In this document: positions 9,709-18,059 of the stretch, one piece after another
Numbering within the stretch: the first letter of the stretch is position 1
Layout of the letters: every line of letters starts with the position of its first letter
DNA from: F1-80-MAGs062 sp046345315
GTDB lineage: Bacteria; Planctomycetota; Planctomycetia; Planctomycetales; Planctomycetaceae
Length of the DNA stretch: 64,000 nucleotides
NCBI GenBank assembly: GCA_046345315.1
Contig: JBKDKA010000197.1
Span: forward strand, 1-64,000
Reading direction: 5' to 3'
The notes under the pieces: model-generated
Database searches by the model: none
The model's input: only the letters and a program-made list of their open reading frames with translations
Told to the model about the DNA's origin: nothing
Made by a program: the position numbers and the translations under genes

Positions 9709-10695
9709 ATGAAGTATGACGTGTTTGGCGTCGGCAATGCCCTGGTAGACATTCAGGCTCGCGTCTCGGACGCATGGCTTCTGGCGACTGGATATGACAA
9801 AGGTGTGATGACGCTCGTCGACGACGATGCTCAGGCAGATGTTCTGTCGCGTCTTTCGGGCGTCTCATTGAATCGATGTGCCGGTGGTTCGGCTGCAAAC
9901 ACAATTGTGGGGGTGGCAGACTTTGGCGGAAAAGCGGCCTATGCGGGAAAGGTCAGCGATGATGCCATTGGTCATTTTTTTCTGAAAGACATGCGAGATC
10001 TGGGAGTGGCGATCGACGTACCCCCAGCGTCCGGTGGACAAACCGGGACGTGCGCGGTGCTCATAACCGAAGACGCTCAGCGGACGATGCTCACAAACCT
10101 TGGCGTGTCATCGACTCTCACAGCCGACGACATCGATGAAGACGAGATTCGTCAGTCCAAGATTGTTTACGTGGAAGGCTATCTGCTGACCGGTGAGTCG
10201 ACTCGGGCTGCCGCTTACAAGGCGATCGAGCTCGCAAAGAAACATGGTCGCAAAGTGGCATTCACCGCATCCGACCCGTTCCTCTGCCGACTTGTGCGTG
10301 ATGAAATCTGGGCACTGGTTGAAGGCCCGGTGGATCTCTTCTTCTGCAACGAGGAAGAAGCGAGAAGTCTGACCGGAAAGCACGATGCCATCGACTGTGC
10401 CGCAGAACTGCATCGTCATGCCGAAAACGTCGCGATGACACTCGGTGCCAACGGCTCCCTGCTGATGCACAACGGATCCGCCATCGCAATCGAAGGTGTT
10501 TCTGTGAAGGCACTTGATACGACAGGAGCCGGCGACATGTACGCGGGAGCTCTTCTGTTCGGAATCACGAACGGGCTCAGCTGGAAACAGGCTGGCCATC
10601 TGGCGTCTCATGCAGCGGCTCGCATCGTGAGTCAGCTCGGGGCTCGAATGCAGAACAAGTTCACTGCCGAAGAGATTCGAGCACTTTTGAACTGA
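9709..10695 (+). CDS. PfkB-family carbohydrate/nucleoside kinase (adenosine kinase-like)
   Basis: A ribokinase-fold kinase that phosphorylates a sugar or nucleoside with ATP. The protein starts Y-D-V-F-G-V-G-N-A-L-V-D, has the first PfkB signature around G-G-S-A-A-N-T, and the second signature D-T-T-G-A-G-D-M-Y-A-G-A near the C-terminus, where the Asp of G-A-G-D is the catalytic base. The length (328 residues) and the G-x-G-N-A-L-V-D start resemble the adenosine-kinase/sugar-kinase subgroup common in Alphaproteobacteria and planctomycetes. The true substrate cannot be read from the sequence. An ATG at 9709 is preferred to the upstream TTG-like or CTG starts because the homologous region begins there; the Shine-Dalgarno is weak. 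The thioredoxin lipoprotein gene follows closely on the same strand. Confidence 0.88.
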   Translation: MKYDVFGVGNALVDIQARVSDAWLLATGYDKGVMTLVDDDAQADVLSRLSGVSLNRCAGGSAANTIVGVADFGGKAAYAGKVSDDAIGHFFLKDMRDLGVAIDVPPASGGQTGTCAVLITEDAQRTMLTNLGVSSTLTADDIDEDEIRQSKIVYVEGYLLTGESTRAAAYKAIELAKKHGRKVAFTASDPFLCRLVRDEIWALVEGPVDLFFCNEEEARSLTGKHDAIDCAAELHRHAENVAMTLGANGSLLMHNGSAIAIEGVSVKALDTTGAGDMYAGALLFGITNGLSWKQAGHLASHAAARIVSQLGARMQNKFTAEEIRALLN

Positions 10696-10731
10696 TCCGG
10701 ACTGATCCGGGAAGAAGTGGAACGAGAGGCA

Positions 10732-11226
10732 ATGAAGATGGTGAGTTCCATCGGCGGTCGTCGGCAGTGTTTCTGCTCGATGATGCTTCTGTTGAGCCTG
10801 AATTTACTTTCGGCCGGTTGTTCCGGACCTACTCCGGTGACAATCCCCGTCAGTCAGCTTCCGGATGGCGACGTTGAAGTCCTCGAAATTGACGTCGATG
10901 GAAAAGAGAGTCATACCACCGGAAAGCTGCAACAGCTCGCTGACCGTTCTGATGACACGTTTGTAATGGTTGATTTCTGGGCGACATGGTGCGGCCCCTG
11001 CGTGAAGGTAAACAGCGAACTAAAGACATTGAAGAAGGAGTGGAAAGACAAGCTGACAATTCTGAAGGTGAACGTCGACCAGCCTTCCAACAGAGAACTT
11101 GTCAGCAGTCTGCGTGTTTCCGGCATCCCGATGATGCTGGTCTGTCAGTCAGGAAAGGTGATCCTTCGCTTTGAAGGTGCATACCCGGCTGCCGAAATGA
11201 GTCGGGCGCTCCGAGCACTTCAGTAG
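10732..11226 (+). CDS. Thioredoxin-fold lipoprotein
   Basis: A periplasm-facing thioredoxin-like protein. The N-terminus contains a hydrophobic stretch ending L-S-A-G-C, a lipobox with the modified Cys at about residue 30, so it is probably lipid-anchored. The thioredoxin domain has F-W-A-T-W-C-G-P-C at about 82-90 and the cis-proline motif G-I-P-M. The redox-active Cys pair is intact. Such proteins act as disulfide reductases or in cytochrome c maturation, but no partner genes are adjacent. Start choice is uncertain: GTG at 10717, ATG at 10732 and ATG at 10738 are all in frame, and GAGAGG is best spaced for the last. A 10-base tandem duplication (ACTGATCCGG twice) lies just upstream at about 10691-10710. 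Confidence 0.88.
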   Translation: MKMVSSIGGRRQCFCSMMLLLSLNLLSAGCSGPTPVTIPVSQLPDGDVEVLEIDVDGKESHTTGKLQQLADRSDDTFVMVDFWATWCGPCVKVNSELKTLKKEWKDKLTILKVNVDQPSNRELVSSLRVSGIPMMLVCQSGKVILRFEGAYPAAEMSRALRALQ

Positions 11227-11292
11227 CTCAAGAGTTCCTGAGATCAGAAGCTTATGGCGTCAATTGGGCAGCGCCATGTTCCGCCGGAATCG

Positions 11293-13482
11293 TCAAACCG
11301 TGACGTCTTCGTTTCGTTTGGTGGCGCTGAATTGCAGATTCACTCGAGTGAGCTGCAGTGCGGCGAACTCGTTGTTTGCCACTTCGAATGCTTTCCGGAC
11401 CTCGATCGAAAATGCGACTCCCAGTCCGTTTCCAAGGGAGAAGTTAACCCCGGGGACATTGGAACCGAGAAAGCGATCGATCTTCAGACGGATCTCCGTC
11501 GCCGATTCCTCGAACTCCGGCAATACAGTCTCACTGCCCAGAACAGTGATTTCCGTCGGAATCTTCCGAGTGTTTGCGTAGCGAAACAGGATCATCTGAC
11601 ACGTCAGGTGGTCCTGAAAACTGCGTCGGAAGAAGTCCGCTGACGAAGCGATTGTTCTGGCTGTCAGTTCAAAGGAATAATGACCGCCTCGAGCGTTCTT
11701 GATTTCCTGAGCCAGGAGCAGTTTGTCTCCGGCGGGAATCGTGACCGCCGGCTGAGCGTCCCCCGGACCACGAATTCCTGCGATAGGAAAGCGCTCACCG
11801 AGCCGATCGACCTTGAAACACAGCCCGGTCGATCGTGAATTCACCGAGCCGGCCTCGGGCAGTACAGGTTCCGGCAGCGGAAAGGCTCGCCAGCCCTTCT
11901 GCCGCGACACAGCATCGACAGGAAAATATCGAGCCGCCTGGAAATCGGTATCCAGAAGCAGTGTCGTGTCATAGGCAGGCACGAACGATTCATCAGCCGT
12001 CGAGACACATCGTTCGGTGGTCGCTGGGTGGTCCCCCAGAAGTCGATAAAGCGGTTCGCCCTTTGTAGCAGCCTGAGGTCGTCCGGTGCGATCGGGGAAC
12101 GTACTGTCGTGACGAATGCCGAGCAGATGGAAGATGGTCGCTGTCAGATCGTGAGGACGTATCGGATCCGCTGCCGGATAGGCACCGTTTCGGTCGCTGG
12201 CCCCGAAAACCTGACCACCGGAAACTCCGGCACCGGCGAGCGCACAGCTGAAAACGGACCCCCAGTGATCGCGTCCGCCATCTTTGTTGATCTTCGGTGT
12301 CCGTCCGAACTCGCCGATTGCGACCACCAGCGTCTCTTCGAGCAGGCCGCGATCCCCGAGATCGTCCAGCAGGGCTGCGAATGTGGCATCAAAGAGCGGG
12401 CAAAGGACATCCTGAAGGCGGTCCGCGTTCTGTTCGTGTGTGTCCCAGAGCGGATTGCCGACGGCGTTATCGCCGGGTTCCCTTGGCCAGTTCACATGCA
12501 CCAGACGCACACCAGCCTCCACCAACCGACGAGCCAGCAGACAGCTTTGTCCCCACGTGTGGCGACCGTAGCGGTCTCGAAGTTCCGGCGATTCACCACT
12601 GAGATCAAACGCTTCCTTCGCACGACCGGAAGTGACAAGATTCATCGCGAGCCCCGACAGCTGATCCCAGTTCCCGGTATCAGACTGACGCTCCAGCTGG
12701 CGATAACGTTCGTCGAGAACACGCAGTAGTCCGGATCTCGCATTCATCCGGTCAGGTGACAGTTCCACCGGCAGACTGAGTCCCTCAATTCGATACTTTG
12801 TCGCCGCGGGATCACCGACGAATCGCTCCGGATCCCACATGGATCCCAGAAAACCACCTGTCTGGCCGGCAGGAGTCACGTTGTCATTCAGACGCATCAT
12901 GTCCGGCAACCAGACACTGCTGAGCGCCGGAAGTGTTTCGCTGGGCCGCAGCATCCGCACGATGGATCCGAAGTAAGGCCAGTCTGTCGGCTTGATCTGG
13001 CGAGCACTTCCGGGACCGTACGGATAACCAGTGAGCACCCAATATCCGCTCACGTCGTGATTGTTGTCGTCCGTGCAGAGAGATCGAATAACGGCCAGGC
13101 GGTCAGCTCGCTTTGCCGTTCTGGGAAGCAACTCAGAAAACTGAATCCCCGGCACATTGGTCTGAATCGGTCTGAAGGGACCTCGGATTTCCAGAGGAGC
13201 ATCGGGTTTCGGATCAAAGGTTTCGTGTTGAGGAGGCCCGCCCTGGAGCCACAGGTAGATCACATTTTTTGCGCGACCGAACGACACTCCGTCGAGCCCG
13301 GCTGCGGACTTAGGCAACGCGACGTTCGAATTGCCGGCTCGTCGATTGCTGAGATCAGAAGCGAGAAGATCCGATAGGGAGAGCCCGAGAGCTCCGAGAC
13401 TGCCAACCTGCAGCCACTGTCGCCGCTGAACGCCGTCGCAGAGTCTTGTGCTGCGGTCTCTGTGATGCTGAAAAGAAAGCAT
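11293..13482 (-). CDS. DUF1501 family protein with long C-terminal extension
   Basis: A 729-residue DUF1501 protein. R-R-Q-W-L-Q at about residues 20-25 followed by a hydrophobic segment gives a probable Tat signal. The DUF1501 core is clear: L-W-L-Q-G-G-P-P-Q-H-E-T-F-D-P-K, R-D-R-Y-G-R-H-T-W-G-Q-S-C-L-L-A-R-R-L-V-E-A-G, V-N-W-P-R, G-E-F-G-R-T-P and G-R-D-H-W-G. Typical members end soon after the last motif; this one continues for about 250 residues with an uncharacterised beta-rich region (from roughly residue 480). An open frame extends to 13602 but crosses the dispersed repeat at 13559-13635, so I set the start at the ATG at 13482, 18 codons before the twin-arginine motif. No DUF1549 partner is adjacent, unlike the other two DUF1501 genes here. 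Confidence 0.85.
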   Translation of the reverse strand: MLSFQHHRDRSTRLCDGVQRRQWLQVGSLGALGLSLSDLLASDLSNRRAGNSNVALPKSAAGLDGVSFGRAKNVIYLWLQGGPPQHETFDPKPDAPLEIRGPFRPIQTNVPGIQFSELLPRTAKRADRLAVIRSLCTDDNNHDVSGYWVLTGYPYGPGSARQIKPTDWPYFGSIVRMLRPSETLPALSSVWLPDMMRLNDNVTPAGQTGGFLGSMWDPERFVGDPAATKYRIEGLSLPVELSPDRMNARSGLLRVLDERYRQLERQSDTGNWDQLSGLAMNLVTSGRAKEAFDLSGESPELRDRYGRHTWGQSCLLARRLVEAGVRLVHVNWPREPGDNAVGNPLWDTHEQNADRLQDVLCPLFDATFAALLDDLGDRGLLEETLVVAIGEFGRTPKINKDGGRDHWGSVFSCALAGAGVSGGQVFGASDRNGAYPAADPIRPHDLTATIFHLLGIRHDSTFPDRTGRPQAATKGEPLYRLLGDHPATTERCVSTADESFVPAYDTTLLLDTDFQAARYFPVDAVSRQKGWRAFPLPEPVLPEAGSVNSRSTGLCFKVDRLGERFPIAGIRGPGDAQPAVTIPAGDKLLLAQEIKNARGGHYSFELTARTIASSADFFRRSFQDHLTCQMILFRYANTRKIPTEITVLGSETVLPEFEESATEIRLKIDRFLGSNVPGVNFSLGNGLGVAFSIEVRKAFEVANNEFAALQLTRVNLQFSATKRNEDVTV

Positions 13483-13558
13483 ACGCCAGTCGCCTGAAAG
13501 GACAATTCCGCGAGTTTCCCGGAGAGCCGTTGGTGACGAGACCAGAGCGCACTTCATC

Positions 13559-13635
13559 AAAACCGGCACAGGCACCCTGGCAGCTCCAGAGGCTGCAGGC
13601 AAACACCGATTCCGTCGGGAGCCAGTCCCGGTTTT
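13559..13635 (+). repeat. Dispersed imperfect-palindrome repeat, copy 1
   Basis: Begins AAAACCGGCACAGGCACCC and ends GAGCCAGTCCCGGTTTT, so the outer ends pair (AAAACCGG with CCGGTTTT) and the inner GGCACC/GGGAGCC blocks are shared with the other copies. The middle holds CTGCAG-type sequence. Confidence 0.75.
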
Positions 13636-14033
13636 GCAGACTCCTCCAAAATAGAATCCACCTCTAATATACCTGACTCCAAACCGGATACCAGAGCTCT
13701 GAGAGGATGGTTTTCCGCGGTGGTTGAAGCTGCTGAAGTTTCGGAATCAGTTTCGATCGGCTTAACGGAGAGTCGGAATCGACTGGAGGAAGAATCACGC
13801 CCGGCATTGGCACGAAGACTGCAGATTGACGTTTTGGAAAAGGAGGCCAGCCCGGCGGACGAACAAGTCTGAAGATCGCGAGTCCGTCGGAATCGCTGCA
13901 AAAACCAGTCATTTTCTCTCAATTGAGGGGATGCGGGAACAAGGCAGGCAGAAGTGGAGCGGGATTGTCGGAAACCCGAGAAGCTGCTTAGACTTCGGGC
14001 AGGTCGCATGATTTCTGTTCGAGAGAGCATTTC

Positions 14034-14109
14034 AAAACCGGTAAAGGCACCCTGGCAACTACAGAATCTGCAGGGAACATCGCGTCCGTCGGGAGCCATT
14101 CCCGGTTCT
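14034..14109 (+). repeat. Dispersed imperfect-palindrome repeat, copy 2
   Basis: Same orientation as copy 1, about 400 bases further on. Starts AAAACCGGTAAAGGCACCC, keeps the ACAGAATCTGCAGG centre, and ends GGGAGCCATTCCCGGTTCT. Lies 44 bases upstream of the ATP-grasp start, so it may fall in its leader. Confidence 0.75.
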
Positions 14110-14152
14110 GAAACCACCTGTAAGTGGCGGTTCAATGCCACAGAGGCCGTGA

Positions 14153-15568
14153 ATGACCAGTACCTCCACAGCGTTTGATGAACTGAGAGATTATGACGGA
14201 ACACCTCGTCATGGTTCTCTGACAAATTGCCTGAATACCATGCCTGCGAGCGTTCTGGCGGAACGGCAACGTTTTGCCGACGACGAACTTCTCGAGATGG
14301 GAATCACGTTCGCCGTCTACGGCAACACAGAGGGCACTGAAAAGATCTGGCCGTTCGACATCGTTCCCAGGCCAGTTCCGTGGTACGAGTGGCAGCTGGT
14401 CGAAGCGGGGCTGAAACAGCGTATTCGGGCACTGAATCTCTTTCTCGACGACATCTACGGTGACGCAAAGATTCTGAAAGAAGGCATCATTCCGGAATCA
14501 CTGATCCGGTCTGCGAAGACGTATCGCAAGGAGTGCCACGGGATCAAGCCTCCCGGTGGCGTCTGGACTCACGTAACCGGAACAGATCTTGTCCGGCATG
14601 CAGACGGAACGATCTATGTTCTGGAGGACAATCTGCGGTGCCCATCCGGCGTCTCGTATGTGCTCGAAAATCGCGAGATCATGAAGCGAGTGCTTCCGGA
14701 AGTGTTCTTCGGGTCGTCGATTGCGGCGATCGAGGACTATCCCGAACGCCTTCTGGAAACTCTGCTGAAAACGGCACCCTCACAGGCTCGGAATCCCGTA
14801 GCAGTGGTTCTGACTCCCGGAATCTACAATTCCGCTTACTTTGAACACAGCTTCCTCGCACAGCAGATGGGCATTGAGCTCGTCACCGGCCCCGATCTGT
14901 TTGTGGAGAACGACATCGTCTGGATGAAGACGACTCGAGGTCCGCAGCGTGTCGATGTGATTTACCGTCGCATCGACGATGACTTCATTGACCCGGAATG
15001 TTTTCGTCCGGATTCCATGCTGGGAGTGCCGGGGCTGATGCGAGCCTATCGCAAAGGAACGGTGACTCTTGCCAATGCACCCGGAACCGGGATCGCCGAT
15101 GACAAAGCCGTCTATGCATACGTTCCGGAGATCATCCGGTTCTACCTGAGTGAAGAGATTATTCTTCCGAACGTTCCGACGTATCTGTGCTCTGATCCGT
15201 CACAATGCCAGTACGTTCTGGAGCATCTGGCGGATCTTGTCGTGAAGCCCACAAACGAATCCGGCGGTTACGGAATTCTCATGGGGCCAACGTCGACGGC
15301 TGAAGAACGAGAGAAATGTGCTGCGGCAATTCGGCAGGATCCTCGAAACTATATCGCTCAACCGATGTTGACGTTGTCCACGGTTCCGACAATCGTGGGA
15401 GACGAACTCCAGCCGCGGCACGTCGATCTTCGCCCGTTCATTCTTTACGGTGAAGATCTCTTTGTCCTGCCCGGCGGACTGACACGTGTGGCTCTGAAGA
15501 GCGGATCGATGATCGTGAATTCGTCTCAGGGTGGTGGCAGCAAAGACACCTGGGTGCTGCTGCGGTGA
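14153..15568 (+). CDS. Circularly permuted ATP-grasp type 2 protein
   Basis: A 471-residue member of the circularly permuted ATP-grasp family (formerly DUF404/DUF407), predicted to form amide bonds by ATP-dependent activation of a carboxylate. Family blocks visible are I-W-P-F-D-I-V-P-R near residue 65, H-G-I-K-P-P-G-G-V-W with H-V-T-G-T-D-L-V-R, V-L-E-D-N-L-R-C-P-S-G-V-S-Y, V-V-L-T-P-G, V-D-V-I-Y-R-R-I-D-D, L-V-V-K-P-T-N-E-S-G-G-Y-G and the C-terminal V-N-S-S-Q-G-G-G-S-K-D-T-W-V-L. In most bacteria this gene travels with an alpha-E domain gene and a transglutaminase-like gene; neither is present on either side. The biological substrate of the family is uncertain. Confidence 0.93.
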   Translation: MTSTSTAFDELRDYDGTPRHGSLTNCLNTMPASVLAERQRFADDELLEMGITFAVYGNTEGTEKIWPFDIVPRPVPWYEWQLVEAGLKQRIRALNLFLDDIYGDAKILKEGIIPESLIRSAKTYRKECHGIKPPGGVWTHVTGTDLVRHADGTIYVLEDNLRCPSGVSYVLENREIMKRVLPEVFFGSSIAAIEDYPERLLETLLKTAPSQARNPVAVVLTPGIYNSAYFEHSFLAQQMGIELVTGPDLFVENDIVWMKTTRGPQRVDVIYRRIDDDFIDPECFRPDSMLGVPGLMRAYRKGTVTLANAPGTGIADDKAVYAYVPEIIRFYLSEEIILPNVPTYLCSDPSQCQYVLEHLADLVVKPTNESGGYGILMGPTSTAEEREKCAAAIRQDPRNYIAQPMLTLSTVPTIVGDELQPRHVDLRPFILYGEDLFVLPGGLTRVALKSGSMIVNSSQGGGSKDTWVLLR

Positions 15569-15763
15569 CGGATGCTGCAACGAGCCGTCAGATCAAGATG
15601 TCTCTGCGTTACATCACAGCCGAAGCATCGGCAGTGAGATGCGGCTAAAGCGATGACGGTAGAAGTGCAGTCAGCCTGTGACTCGTGATCGGTGCGCCGG
15701 AGCAAAATGCCGAGATCTCAGGAATGCTCTTCGCGCATGAACTCTCGGTACCTGCGATCGCAC

Positions 15764-15922
15764 TCAGAAGATATTCAGCATCGGCAGCAGAATTGTGGAC
15801 GGAGCACTCCAGCCGTATTTGTCGAGCGTCAGGCAGAGGAACACGATCCCGACAATCACTGCCCCGAGGGCTACAAACATCAGACCGTCATAGATTGTTG
15901 GATCAGAGTTTTGTTGTGACAT
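15764..15922 (-). CDS. Small single-pass membrane protein
   Basis: A 52-residue frame starting at ATG 15922 with polar M-S-Q-Q-N-S-D-P-T, then one hydrophobic helix (about residues 14-33) and a short C-terminus. It overlaps the stop of the coiled-coil gene at 15903 by 20 bases on the same strand, suggesting co-translation in a three-gene run (17574 down to 15764). No family recognised. It could be a small subunit of a membrane complex formed with the two coiled-coil proteins; this is inference from position only. Confidence 0.6.
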   Translation of the reverse strand: MSQQNSDPTIYDGLMFVALGAVIVGIVFLCLTLDKYGWSAPSTILLPMLNIF

Positions 15923-16751
15923 GATCACCTTCCACAATGTTTCCGTTCCGAGTGCTCTCAATTACCAGACCAACGGCCTTGTCAGGATAGACGTCGGTAA
16001 CGCGAATCTGACACAACCATTTGTCAGCTCGGTAAACATCCATCAGCATCCCTTTTTTCACTCGATCATCGCTGCCGATGGAAATCTTGACGTATTCACT
16101 TCGAGCCTGATCTTTTCGGGTTCCCTCGACCAGCCCTTCGACCTTCTCAATATCTTCGCTGTCCGGAGCATTGATGCTTTCGCGAGGATCAATCTTCTTG
16201 AATCGCAGCAGATTCTGAAGGCGTCCGATTTCGTTCAGATAACTTTTTTCGCGGATCTTCGCCTCACCGACGAGACCGCTCAATTCCAGATTTTTGTCTT
16301 CACGTGCTCGAATGTCTGAAAGCTGCTGACTCAGTGTTTCACGCAGTTTCTGAGTTTCCTCTCTCAGATTGACAGCCTCGGCAATGCGAGCTTCGGCTTC
16401 TGCCTGCGACACCTGAAGGTCGGCAAGATGCTTGTCACGCTGCTGCTCTGTCTGGGCAAGTTCGCCGCGAGCGGTCTGCAGGTCGATTTCAAGCTGTTTG
16501 CGCTGTCCCTGTTCAACGAGTGCCGTTTCTTTCTGCTTCTTCAGCTCCGCATCGATCAGCTCCACATCGCGTTTTCGGTCTTCAGTGAGCTGCGAAACCT
16601 TCTGATTCAGCGATGTCACCTCGCTCTGGGACTTCACCGCTTTATCCTTCCAGCTCTGCTGGAAAGAATACACAGCCCCCGCAAAACACATGAACAACAC
16701 GCTGAATACGAGCTGCAGGACGATCAGCATTTTGCTCACAACGTTGTTCAT
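15903..16751 (-). CDS. Membrane-anchored coiled-coil protein
   Basis: Predicted start is ATG 16751, preceded by GGAGCGGCTCA with good spacing. An N-terminal hydrophobic helix (about residues 8-29, V-L-Q-L-V-F-S-V-L-F-M type) anchors the protein, followed by a long heptad-rich coiled coil (about 35-185, rich in Gln, Glu, Leu, Lys). The C-terminal 80 residues form a compact domain with G-S-D-D-R-V-K-K-G-M-L-M-D-V-Y and V-Y-P-D-K-A-V-G. Its neighbour at 16903-17574 has the same layout. I do not recognise a named family; coiled-coil plus beta-rich C-terminus recalls MreC-like scaffold proteins but there is no direct evidence for that. Confidence 0.75.
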   Translation of the reverse strand: MNNVVSKMLIVLQLVFSVLFMCFAGAVYSFQQSWKDKAVKSQSEVTSLNQKVSQLTEDRKRDVELIDAELKKQKETALVEQGQRKQLEIDLQTARGELAQTEQQRDKHLADLQVSQAEAEARIAEAVNLREETQKLRETLSQQLSDIRAREDKNLELSGLVGEAKIREKSYLNEIGRLQNLLRFKKIDPRESINAPDSEDIEKVEGLVEGTRKDQARSEYVKISIGSDDRVKKGMLMDVYRADKWLCQIRVTDVYPDKAVGLVIESTRNGNIVEGDHVTTKL

Positions 16752-16902
16752 TGAGCCGCTCCAGAACCTCAACCAGAATCCTGTCCCGGGAAACCTGTCC
16801 GGGATCATTTCAAAGACAAATCAGACCGGCCCGAGACCAGTCCGCGAATTCATTACATTTTCATTCAGAATCTGTTCACCAGATCAGTTACTGCTCGCAT
16901 TA

Positions 16903-17574
16903 CTACTGTTCGCCTAGCTGATCACGCAATTGACTCTGACGTTCTCCCAGAGCATTGCCGTCGATCTGAAGTCTCACCAGAAGATCCGTCAGCTGACGCT
17001 TCAGTTCGGTGAGCCGATAGACATCGGTCCGGGCTTCCCCGAGCTCGTTGCTCAGGCGCATCACATCAGTTCTTCTCAATGCTGTTTCATCTCGAATTGC
17101 TTTGGACTTTACAGACAGAGCCTGCAGTTCTTCAGACTTTTTGAGCAGCTGCTGTTCATACTCAGCGTTCAGCTGCTGCAGTTCTGTGATTCGATCCTGC
17201 ATCGCTTTTTCGTCCATTGTCTGCGATGCTGTAAACGCAGCGACCTGACCGTCGGCTGCTTTGATTTTTCCAATCTCTGTCTTCAGATTGCCGGATTCCT
17301 GATTCAGGCGATCTGTCAGATCTTTATGAGCTTTGGTGATGGCTTCGTAGCCGTTCTTGAACGTTCCGAGATTCTTCTTTTCGCCCGTTCGACTGGTCAC
17401 TGTCCAGGTCGGGCGTGTTCCACCGGATTGCTCGAAGGTGTATTGAGCCATTTCAGGTGTCCGCGCTTCGGCCATCGGCTCCGCACGACCAAAGTAGGCA
17501 GCAATCGAAACGCCCATGAATGTGACACAGGCGATCACGATCACAACAGCCAGAACTTTGAATAAACTTTTCAT
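16903..17574 (-). CDS. Membrane-anchored coiled-coil protein
   Basis: A 223-residue protein with an N-terminal hydrophobic helix (about residues 5-28), a short segment with T-W-T-V-T-S-R-T-G-E-K-K-N-L-G-T-F, then a coiled coil (about 90-215) rich in Leu, Gln, Glu and Lys and ending in G-E-Q. It is the first of three same-strand genes (gap of 151 bases to the next). Both this and the following gene are anchored coiled-coil proteins, so the pair may assemble together. Function unknown. Confidence 0.75.
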   Translation of the reverse strand: MKSLFKVLAVVIVIACVTFMGVSIAAYFGRAEPMAEARTPEMAQYTFEQSGGTRPTWTVTSRTGEKKNLGTFKNGYEAITKAHKDLTDRLNQESGNLKTEIGKIKAADGQVAAFTASQTMDEKAMQDRITELQQLNAEYEQQLLKKSEELQALSVKSKAIRDETALRRTDVMRLSNELGEARTDVYRLTELKRQLTDLLVRLQIDGNALGERQSQLRDQLGEQ

Positions 17575-17607
17575 GAGGTGAGATCTGTCTCGCGGCCAGA
17601 TGGAAAC

Positions 17608-17835
17608 TCATTCTTCCGGGAACTCCGGATTCCCCAACTGATTCCGGGATTTATCAAACTTCGTATCTGAATCCGTCTGAAAAACAGAGTCAAATACAAA
17701 CTCGCCCCAGCCTGCCAATTCGTCAAAGTCGTTCAATGCGCAGCCACAGCCGGCAGGCTGTTCCCCGGTTCTTCTATCGGCGGTTCCAGAGTCGATGGGA
17801 GCATAAGGACCTGTACACGAAGCACGAAACGACAA
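17608..17835 (-). CDS. Possible small acidic protein
   Basis: A 75-residue frame ending 33 bases before the start of the coiled-coil gene at 17574. The C-terminal half (N-D-F-D-E-L-A-G-W-G-E-F-V-F-D) is acidic and aromatic and looks protein-like, while the N-terminal part is Cys/Gly/Pro-rich and unconvincing. No recognisable family. Included as a weak candidate. Confidence 0.25.
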   Translation of the reverse strand: MSFRASCTGPYAPIDSGTADRRTGEQPAGCGCALNDFDELAGWGEFVFDSVFQTDSDTKFDKSRNQLGNPEFPEE

Positions 17836-18059
17836 TGGTTGTCAGATTGAGCGAGGAAGATTCGTCACATTCGGCAAAGCTTACTGAGGTTTGTGCTCAT
17901 GTGTACACTTTTCTGTCAAAGGTGAATTCCAGTCAGATCTGGTACTCGGGATCATTTGGCGCATCGGACACTTGCCAAATGCCGATGTCTCACCGAGAAC
18001 TGCATCCCAGTGGCAAGGGTTTCCACTGAGACAGAATCCGTTTTGAGATTTGCACGACT
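17836..18059. other. Upstream region of glgX
   Basis: Non-coding stretch ahead of glgX. No clear promoter boxes or hairpin were identified. Confidence 0.35.

Larger units (their letters stand above)
13483..14152. other. Divergent intergenic region with two repeat copies
   Basis: Lies between the extended DUF1501 gene and the ATP-grasp gene, read divergently. It holds two same-orientation copies of an imperfectly palindromic dispersed repeat (listed separately). Between them, the plus strand around 13690-13870 keeps an open frame without a good start; it may be a gene remnant or chance. No other feature was seen. Confidence 0.5.

Noticed and set aside
13557..14225. A 222-codon minus-strand frame covering both repeat copies and the ATP-grasp start
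   Set aside because: It translates through both dispersed repeats and overlaps the clear ATP-grasp gene on the opposite strand, and has no ribosome binding site.
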